A stretch of 10,392 nt of DNA from positions 1 through 10,392 of the forward strand of contig CAXTFM010000129.1 in NCBI GenBank assembly GCA_964243435.1. Reading direction: 5' to 3'. The notes under the pieces were generated by a model that was not told the origin of the DNA, ran no database searches, and saw only the letters and a list, made by a program, of their open reading frames with translations. The position numbers and the translations under genes were made by a program. Position 1 is the first letter of the stretch; each line of letters begins with the position of its first letter. Shown in pieces: positions 6,177-10,392 of the stretch. This stretch comes from RH-AL1 sp964243435. Lineage in GTDB: Bacteria > Pseudomonadota > Alphaproteobacteria > Rhizobiales > Beijerinckiaceae.

Positions 6177-6842
6177 TCACGCGCGCAGCACGGTGCCGAT
6201 CAGCACCGCCGCCCAGTGCACGCCGGCGCCGGCCACCACGTGGCCGTGCCAGATCGACCGGGAGAAACGCAGGTCCTCCATGAGGTGGAACGGCACGCCG
6301 AGGCTGTACACCACGCCCCCGCCGATGAGCAGTGCGAAGGCCGGACGCGACAGCGCCTGCGCGATCGGTCCGATGGCGATCACGACGATCCAGCCGAGCG
6401 CAAGGTAGAGCGCGACCCACAAGCCGTCGCGCAGCTCCGGCGCGAACAGCTTGCCGCCGATGCCGAGCGCGGTGAGGGACCAAACGCCGGCCGTCATGCC
6501 CCAGGCCCAGCGCCCGTGGAGGGCCAGGGTGGTGAACGGCGTGTAGGAGCCGGCGATCATCAGGAAGATGCCGGAATGGTCGAGGCGGCGCAGCAGCGCG
6601 CGGCGCGCGCCGGTGGCGACGTTGTAGGCCAGCGAGACGCTCAGCATGAGCACCAGGGCGACGGCATAGATCGCCACCGCCGCCAGCGCGGCGCCGCCGC
6701 GAGCCGACGCGAGCGGCACGATGACAGCGCCGCCGACGCATGCCAGGATGAGGCCGACGAGATGGACGACGAGGTCCGCCCGCCTCGCGGCCGGCGACGG
6801 GTAATGCGGGACGACGTGCTCGATCCGATCCATGCGCTTCAT
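6177..6842 (-). CDS. Hemolysin III / PAQR family membrane protein
   Basis: This is an integral membrane protein of 221 residues with about seven hydrophobic segments (near 23-43, 53-73, 89-105, 113-132, 141-160, 166-184 and 198-217). It belongs to the hemolysin III (YqfA-like) branch of the PAQR/CREST superfamily. The conserved LDHSGIFLMIAGSYTPF (87-103) and the C-terminal His pair H199 and H209 (in WHGHVVAGAGVHW) are the usual polar, metal-site-like positions. The first motif is SLAYN (70-74) where many members have SxLYH. Despite the name, most such proteins are not proven cytolysins. ATG 6842 (or 6833, three codons in) begins just before the family start HYPSPAARRADLVVH. A longer frame running back to 7208 is antisense to the HNH gene and was rejected. 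Confidence 0.92.
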   Translation of the reverse strand: MKRMDRIEHVVPHYPSPAARRADLVVHLVGLILACVGGAVIVPLASARGGAALAAVAIYAVALVLMLSVSLAYNVATGARRALLRRLDHSGIFLMIAGSYTPFTTLALHGRWAWGMTAGVWSLTALGIGGKLFAPELRDGLWVALYLALGWIVVIAIGPIAQALSRPAFALLIGGGVVYSLGVPFHLMEDLRFSRSIWHGHVVAGAGVHWAAVLIGTVLRA

Positions 6843-6892
6843 TGTCCGGCGCGGCGCGGCGACATCGCGTTGCCGGGCCGGCGAGCCGTCGC

Positions 6893-7312
6893 ATGACGCG
6901 GGAAGGCGCGGCGCCCGCCCGGCTGGCGTGGCTGTCGGCCGCGCAGAAGGACCTGTGCATCTATTGCGGCTGTGAAACCTGGCTGCCCTCCGAGCGGCGC
7001 CGGGAGACCAGGCTGCGCGCCGCCTGGGACATGCCGGCGCAGCGTTCGCTCGCCTGCCAGCTCGCCTTCGACCATCGCATGGCGACCGTCGAGCACCTCC
7101 AGCGGCGCGCCGAGGGCGGCAGCGATGCGCCGAACAACCTCGCGATGGCCTGCGCCTTCTGCAACTCGTCGCGGCGCGACCGTGCGCCCGAGATCCACGC
7201 GGTGGCAATGTGCGGGTTGAAGCGCGTCGCCCGCCACCCGTGCTTCCCCGCGCGCGACTCCAAGCCCGCGACGGAGCGTCCCGGCGGCGGCGGCGTCCAC
7301 GCGTCGGCCTGA
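6893..7312 (+). CDS. HNH endonuclease domain protein
   Basis: The 139-residue protein has a zinc-ribbon HNH nuclease core: CIYCG (22-26), then ATVEHLQRRAEGGSDAPNNL (64-83) with E67-H68 and N82, then CAFCN (87-91). The CxxC pairs hold the structural zinc, and H68 is the likely catalytic base. This architecture is common in small stand-alone HNH proteins of restriction, phage or unknown origin. Nothing nearby (methylase, helicase, phage gene) links it to a known system, and its base composition matches its neighbours. ATG 6893 was chosen over ATG 6842 because the latter would overlap the divergent hemolysin III start; neither has a clear ribosome-binding site. The last 20 residues are low-complexity. 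It ends three bases before the stop of the converging unknown gene. Confidence 0.85.
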   Translation: MTREGAAPARLAWLSAAQKDLCIYCGCETWLPSERRRETRLRAAWDMPAQRSLACQLAFDHRMATVEHLQRRAEGGSDAPNNLAMACAFCNSSRRDRAPEIHAVAMCGLKRVARHPCFPARDSKPATERPGGGGVHASA

Positions 7313-7315
7313 CCG

Positions 7316-7732
7316 CTAGAGCTTGGCGAAGATGGTGCGGTCGAACAAGCGCAGCATGATCTTGGAGGTACCGTTGACGCCCGCGGGCGCCTCGCCCTCG
7401 CCGGCCGGCTTGCGATTCCAGCGCGACGCGCGCTCGGCCGCCTGGGCGTCGTCGTTGGCCGGCTTGGCGCCGCCGGACGGGGCGCTGATCTGGAGCATGC
7501 GCAGGATCGCGCGCTGGGCCAAGCGCGCGGGATCGATGGTGCCGTCGTCCTTGAGGCAGTCCGGCTCGGTGCGCGCGACCTTGACGATGGAGCGGGCGAG
7601 GCGCTGCACCACCGCCTGATCGACGTCGTGCGACGCGCGCAGCCCTTGCAGCGCGATGTCGTAGGCCTGGTACAAACGCTGCGCCTCCGAACTGTCGAAG
7701 GCGCCCTTCTTCAAGTCAAACACGCCGGCCAT
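7316..7732 (-). CDS. Hypothetical protein, unrecognised
   Basis: I do not recognise this 138-residue protein. Residues 1-82 look like a folded, mostly helical domain (VFDLKKGAF, AQRLYQAYDIALQGL, VVQRLARSIVKVARTEPDCL, DPARLAQRAILRMLQ). A low-complexity Ala/Gly/Pro linker of about 40 residues follows, then a short C-terminal motif KIMLRLFDRTIFAKL (124-138). No signal peptide, membrane segment or Cys motif is present. ATG 7732 has AGGGG (7744-7740) seven bases upstream and a candidate promoter further back, which supports it as a real gene; an extension to GTG 7792 runs through that promoter. The helical part could be a small DNA- or protein-binding domain, but that is a guess. Confidence 0.75.
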   Translation of the reverse strand: MAGVFDLKKGAFDSSEAQRLYQAYDIALQGLRASHDVDQAVVQRLARSIVKVARTEPDCLKDDGTIDPARLAQRAILRMLQISAPSGGAKPANDDAQAAERASRWNRKPAGEGEAPAGVNGTSKIMLRLFDRTIFAKL

Positions 7733-7764
7733 GACGCAGCCCCTGCCACGCTTCAACGGTTGGA

Positions 7765-7792
7765 TACTTATCAGCAGGGTCGGGGTGCGCAA
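7765..7792 (-). promoter_or_regulatory. Candidate promoter for the hypothetical gene at 7316-7732
   Basis: On the minus strand TTGCGC (7792-7787) is followed after 16 bases by TAAGTA (7770-7765) within TGATAAGTAT. The resulting leader would be about 25 bases and contains the AGGGG site. The local sequence is more A/T-rich than its surroundings. Confidence 0.35.
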
Positions 7793-7908
7793 CGCGTGCG
7801 CGCCGTAAACCTTTACGACGCAAACCTTGTCGCCGGTGAAAACGCCGAAAGTTTGCCGGTGTTGCTTTGTAGGCGCGTTTCCGCAGCGTTTCTTTGCGGC
7901 ACCGGCGC
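7793..7908. other. Intergenic segment with several short direct repeats
   Basis: This is part of the widest gap in the window (7733-7908), between two minus-strand genes. It holds aaacctt at 7807 and 7822 (15 bases apart, the 15-base units agreeing at 11 positions), gccggtg at 7832 and 7855 (23 apart) and gcgtttc at 7875 and 7886 (11 apart). A stem ccgca/tgcgg (7881-7885 and 7895-7899) follows the methyltransferase stop but lacks a T tract. I see no gene here. The repeats could be protein-binding sites or slippage products. Confidence 0.45.
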
Positions 7909-8808
7909 TCAGTCCGAAGCCCCGAGCCGGCCCGCATGGTCGCCGAGCGCCTGCGCCAGGCTGACCCGGCCCGAGCCGCGGCGCGCCGGCGCCTGCTGGC
8001 TTTCGTGCGGCGCCCAGCCGGACACGGACACGAACTCGAAGGTGGCGCGGATGCGCCCGTCGGCATCGGCGTAGCGCGCGGCGTACGAGCGCGCCGCGGC
8101 GGCGAACAGGGCACGGGACGTCGGCAACCGGCTGCGGGCGGTGAGGGCGTTGGCGGCGCCCATCGCGCGCAGGTCCGCCATCAGGGCGTGGAGGTCGGGG
8201 TAGCGCACGACGACCTGTTCGCTGTCGGCGACCGGCAGGGCGAAGCCGGCGCGCTGCATCAGCCCGCCCATGTCGCGCACGTCGGCGAAGGGGTAGACGC
8301 GGGGGCTGGCGCCACCGCTCAGCGCAACCTCCGCCTCCGTCAGCACCGCGCGCAACTCGTGCAGCGTGCGGCCGCCCGGCAGGCAGGCGAGGAACAGGCC
8401 GTCCGGCTTCAGCGCGCGGCGCGCCTGCACCAGCGCGCCCGGCAGGTCGTTGGCGCCGTGCAGCGCGAGCGCCGAGGCGACGAGGTCGAAGCGTCCGGGC
8501 GCGAGCGGCAGGCGCTCGGCGTCGCCGACCACGAGGCCGACGCCGGGCGCGCGCGCTTCGCGCTGCGCCGCGATGCGGAGGACGCTGGCGCCGGGATGGT
8601 GGCGGGCGAGGGCGGCGGCGAGCGCCGCCGTCGGCGTGCCGAGGTCGGCGACGTCGTGGAAATCGCGCTGCACGGTGGCGAGACGGTCGACGAGGTCGTC
8701 GACGGCGCGCTCCAGCAGGAAGTCGGCCGGGCGCCCGCGTGCGCCGGCGAGAGCGCGGGTGAGGTTGTGGCGGGACAGAACCGTGTCGAAGATCGGCTCA
8801 AGGCTCAT
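7909..8808 (-). CDS. NDUFAF5-like methyltransferase-domain protein
   Basis: The 299-residue product resembles the NDUFAF5 branch of class I SAM methyltransferases, which in mitochondria hydroxylates an arginine of a complex I subunit during assembly. Visible signatures are FDTVLSRHNLTRAL (7-20), a helix ADFLLERAVDDLVDRL (28-43), GDAERLPLAPGRFDLV (95-110), ALALHGANDLPGAL (113-126), RRALKPDGLFLACLPG (130-145), LMADLRAMGAANAL (209-222) and a C-terminal SGWAPHESQQAP (263-274). Motif I, normally DLGCGTG, is ADLGTPTAAL (54-63), so the SAM loop is degenerate. ATG 8808 has GGGAG six bases upstream, and it overlaps the GFA gene by 11 bases. A longer frame to 9204 is a shadow of that gene. A role in complex I assembly is inference; the NDUFAF5-like call rests on the C-terminal motif. 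Confidence 0.85.
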   Translation of the reverse strand: MSLEPIFDTVLSRHNLTRALAGARGRPADFLLERAVDDLVDRLATVQRDFHDVADLGTPTAALAAALARHHPGASVLRIAAQREARAPGVGLVVGDAERLPLAPGRFDLVASALALHGANDLPGALVQARRALKPDGLFLACLPGGRTLHELRAVLTEAEVALSGGASPRVYPFADVRDMGGLMQRAGFALPVADSEQVVVRYPDLHALMADLRAMGAANALTARSRLPTSRALFAAAARSYAARYADADGRIRATFEFVSVSGWAPHESQQAPARRGSGRVSLAQALGDHAGRLGASD

Positions 8809-9217
8809 CGCGTTCTCCCGGCGGCCGCTTGCCGCCATGGGCGGGCAGGCCGGCGGCCCCATCGGTCCACCGGACCCGGTCGGCGAACCACGTCTGGTCG
8901 CGCGGGGGCACGCGGTCCGGCTCGTCGAGGCTTGATGTGGTGACGTCGATCTCGTCGGGAAGGTCGGCGCGGGCATAGGTGAGCGCCGTGCCGCATGTGT
9001 CGCAGAAGGTCCGCGCCACGCCCGGACTCGACGCGAGCCGGCGCGGTTGCGCCGTGACGAAGGCGAAGGCGCGGGGATGCACGCTGAACCACGCCACGAG
9101 TGGCGCGCCCGCGATGCGCCGGCAGTCCGCGCAATGGCAAAGCGTGGCGTTGAAGGGCGGCGCACGCACCTCGTAGCGCACGCGGCCGCAGAAGCATCCA
9201 CCACGCAGCAGCGTCAT
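8798..9217 (-). CDS. GFA family (glutathione-dependent formaldehyde-activating-like) zinc protein
   Basis: This is a 139-residue member of the GFA/Mss4-like fold. All seven usual cysteines are present in family order: GGCFCG (C8, C10), LCHCADC (C27, C29, C32) and FCDTCG (C72, C75). They bind the two zinc ions of the fold. DQTWFADR (107-114), which follows the core, is also typical (compare xxIWxxDxxxW). Most members have no shown activity toward formaldehyde, so no reaction is assigned. ATG 9217 has GGGAG about six bases upstream. The 3' end overlaps the NDUFAF5-like gene by 11 bases, so the two are co-translated. It diverges from polA across 99 bases. Confidence 0.92.
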   Translation of the reverse strand: MTLLRGGCFCGRVRYEVRAPPFNATLCHCADCRRIAGAPLVAWFSVHPRAFAFVTAQPRRLASSPGVARTFCDTCGTALTYARADLPDEIDVTTSSLDEPDRVPPRDQTWFADRVRWTDGAAGLPAHGGKRPPGERDEP

Positions 9218-9263
9218 CCCAGGCTCCCGGCGACCAATGCCCGCGCCGCGCGGTGGTTCGCAT

Positions 9264-9273
9264 TCACCGGTGA
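9264..9273. promoter_or_regulatory. Perfect 10-base palindrome in the GFA-polA divergent gap
   Basis: tcaccggtga is its own reverse complement and lies about midway between the two divergent starts. A second near-palindrome, gggcgcggcgccc, follows at 9283-9295. Either could be an operator, but in DNA this GC-rich such symmetry is also expected by chance. Confidence 0.2.
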
Positions 9274-9304
9274 CGCGCGGGTGGGCGCGGCGCCCGCGAC
9301 GGGC

Positions 9305-9310
9305 TATGCT
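9305..9310 (+). promoter_or_regulatory. Candidate -10 element for a leaderless polA transcript
   Basis: TATGCT ends six bases before the polA ATG at 9317, so a start site at the usual distance would fall on or next to the A of the start codon. No Shine-Dalgarno sequence is visible upstream, and no clear -35 box is found 16-18 bases further back. Confidence 0.35.
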
Positions 9311-9316
9311 CGCGCC

Positions 9317-10392
9317 ATGACCTCGTCAGCCGCCACCGCTCCGCACGCCGCCGCCCGACCCGTCGGCCCCGGCGACCACGTCTTCCTGGTGGACGGCTCC
9401 TCCTTCGTGTTCCGCGCCTACTTCCAGTCGATCCGCCAGGACGCGAAGTACAACTACCGTTCCGACCGCCTGCCGACGGGGGCGGTGCGTCTGTTCTGCA
9501 CCAAGCTGTTCCAGTTCGTGCGCGAGGGCGCTGCCGGCATCGTGCCGACCCACCTCGCCATCATCTTCGACAAGTCGGAGAACTCGTTCCGGCGCGAACT
9601 CTTCCCCGCCTACAAGGGCAACCGCTCCGAGCCGCCGGACGACCTGGTGCCGCAGTTCCCCCTGATGCGCGACAGCGTGCGCGCCTTCGGCCTCAAGCCG
9701 ATCGAGCAGGACCGCTACGAGGCCGACGACCTCATCGCCACCTATGCCGAGCAGGCGCGCGCGCGCGGCGCCGACGTGCTCATCATCTCCGCCGACAAGG
9801 ACCTCATGCAGCTGATCCGGCCGGGGGTCGCCATGTACGACCCGGCCTCGGGCGTGGCGGGGGCCGCCGGCTCGCGCGAGGAGCGCCGCATCGGCGTCGA
9901 CGAGGTGGTGGACTATTTCGGCGTCGGCCCGGAGCTCGTCGTCGACGTGCAGGCGCTGGCCGGCGACCCGACCGACAACGTGCCCGGCGCCAAGGGCATC
10001 GGCGTGAAGACCGCCGCGCAGCTCATCAACGAATACGGCGACCTCGACACGCTGCTCGCCTGCGCCCGCGAGATCAAGCAGCCGAAGAAGCGCGAAACGC
10101 TGACCGACCCGGAATCCGTCAAGCTCATCAGGCTGTCGCGCGAGCTCGTCACCTTGAAGCGCGACGTGGACCTCGCGGTGCCGCTCGACGAGCTCGGGCT
10201 GGAGCCGCCGGACGGGCGGACGCTGGTGGCGTACTTCAAGGCGCTGGAGTTCACCACGCTGACGCGCCGCGCGGCGGAAGGCTTCGCGGTGGAAGCGAAC
10301 GAGATCGAGCCCGACCCGCGCTTCGCCGGCCCCGCCGGCTGGCGCAACCGCCGCGGCGAACCCCTCGCCGCCGCCCTGGCCGACCCGGCGGG
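9317..10392 (+). CDS. polA: DNA polymerase I, N-terminal part (3' end outside window)
   Basis: PolA fills gaps and removes RNA primers during lagging-strand synthesis and repair. The frame stays open from ATG 9317 to the right edge (358 codons). It covers the whole 5'-3' exonuclease (FEN-like) domain and the beginning of what follows; the 3'-5' exonuclease-like and polymerase domains lie outside. Metal-site acids appear in order: D26 (FLVDGSSF), D85 (IIFDKSENSFRRELFPAYKG), E135, D137 and D138 (YEADDLIA), D160 and D162 (SADKDLMQL). The helix-3-turn-helix region ALAGDPTDNVPGAKGIGVKT (212-231) adds D217 and D220. A Gly/Ala-rich stretch at about 178-188 seems a small insertion. The first 18 residues are a non-conserved Ala-rich leader. 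There is no ribosome-binding site, but a TATGCT close upstream suggests leaderless translation. Confidence 0.97.
   Translation, partial: MTSSAATAPHAAARPVGPGDHVFLVDGSSFVFRAYFQSIRQDAKYNYRSDRLPTGAVRLFCTKLFQFVREGAAGIVPTHLAIIFDKSENSFRRELFPAYKGNRSEPPDDLVPQFPLMRDSVRAFGLKPIEQDRYEADDLIATYAEQARARGADVLIISADKDLMQLIRPGVAMYDPASGVAGAAGSREERRIGVDEVVDYFGVGPELVVDVQALAGDPTDNVPGAKGIGVKTAAQLINEYGDLDTLLACAREIKQPKKRETLTDPESVKLIRLSRELVTLKRDVDLAVPLDELGLEPPDGRTLVAYFKALEFTTLTRRAAEGFAVEANEIEPDPRFAGPAGWRNRRGEPLAAALADPA

Noticed and set aside
4482..6896. An 804-codon open frame on the plus strand
   Set aside because: It is antisense to five well-supported genes (DUF1178, grxC, comF and others), is rich in Arg, Gly, Ala and His, and shows no domain. 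Long antisense frames are expected in DNA with extreme third-position GC.
6843..7208. N-terminal extension of the hemolysin III protein to 343 residues
   Set aside because: The extension is antisense to the HNH core, has no hydrophobic or conserved segment, and the family N-terminus begins near ATG 6842.
7628..8074. Plus-strand frame spanning the widest intergenic gap
   Set aside because: It is antisense to two genes at both ends, with no ribosome-binding site and no recognisable domain.
7716..8114. Minus-strand frame with GLRR-type repeats across the 7733-7908 gap
   Set aside because: Most of it overlaps the methyltransferase in another frame. The repeated Arg motif simply reflects the aaacctt direct repeats; no start site or domain supports it.
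8809..9204. N-terminal extension of the NDUFAF5-like protein to 431 residues
   Set aside because: It is a shadow of the GFA gene in another frame; ATG 8808 has a good GGGAG site and fits the family start.
1..10392. CRISPR array, tRNA, rRNA, insertion sequence, prophage or biosynthetic cluster
   Set aside because: No spaced identical repeats of CRISPR size, no tRNA-like cloverleaf, no transposase or integrase motif and no terminal inverted repeats were seen; the repeats present are only 14-15 bases and contiguous.

Overview
The window is a compact, very GC-rich stretch of core chromosome from an alphaproteobacterium, most likely of the rhizobial order (Hyphomicrobiales). The basis is family content, not a database match: a PmtA-type phospholipid N-methyltransferase beside pyrF, a glutaredoxin-3/DUF1178/ComF group with an NDUFAF5-like methyltransferase nearby, UPF0102 next to rsmI, and strong G/C preference at third codon positions. 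No tRNA, rRNA, insertion sequence, phage gene or CRISPR array is visible. Fifteen genes fill the window, two of them cut by its edges, and no gene-free stretch exceeds about 180 bases.

Layout. (1) Bases 2-2887, plus strand: the 3' end of a transglutaminase-like gene, then ruvC, ruvA, rsmI and yraN. This run covers Holliday-junction processing, 16S rRNA C1402 ribose methylation and a UPF0102 nuclease-like protein. ruvB does not follow ruvA. (2) Bases 2892-6842, minus strand, read from right to left: a hemolysin-III-type membrane protein, comF, grxC, a DUF1178 protein, pmtA and pyrF. Likely internal promoters precede grxC and pmtA. (3) Bases 6893-7312, plus strand: a small HNH nuclease, divergent from the hemolysin III gene. 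(4) Bases 7316-9217, minus strand: a GFA-type Cys-rich protein overlapping an NDUFAF5-like methyltransferase by 11 bases, then a conserved-looking unknown protein behind its own probable promoter. (5) From base 9317, plus strand: the N-terminal half of DNA polymerase I (polA), which runs off the right edge.

The genes are mainly housekeeping: recombination and repair (ruvC, ruvA, polA), pyrimidine and phosphatidylcholine synthesis (pyrF, pmtA), thiol redox (grxC) and RNA modification (rsmI). I see no obvious new defence, mobile or biosynthetic system.

The least ordinary signal is a set of short, unrelated 14-15-base direct repeats at gene boundaries: three units before ruvC, three before rsmI (each carrying GGAGG and a start codon), six encoding a pentapeptide-repeat tail on PmtA, and a looser pair in the widest intergenic gap. 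Other points are a PmtA tail that appears absent from the usual family, a polA start that looks leaderless, a degenerate SAM motif in the NDUFAF5-like protein, and gaps in expected gene order (no ruvB after ruvA, no nitrilase-like gene between grxC and DUF1178).
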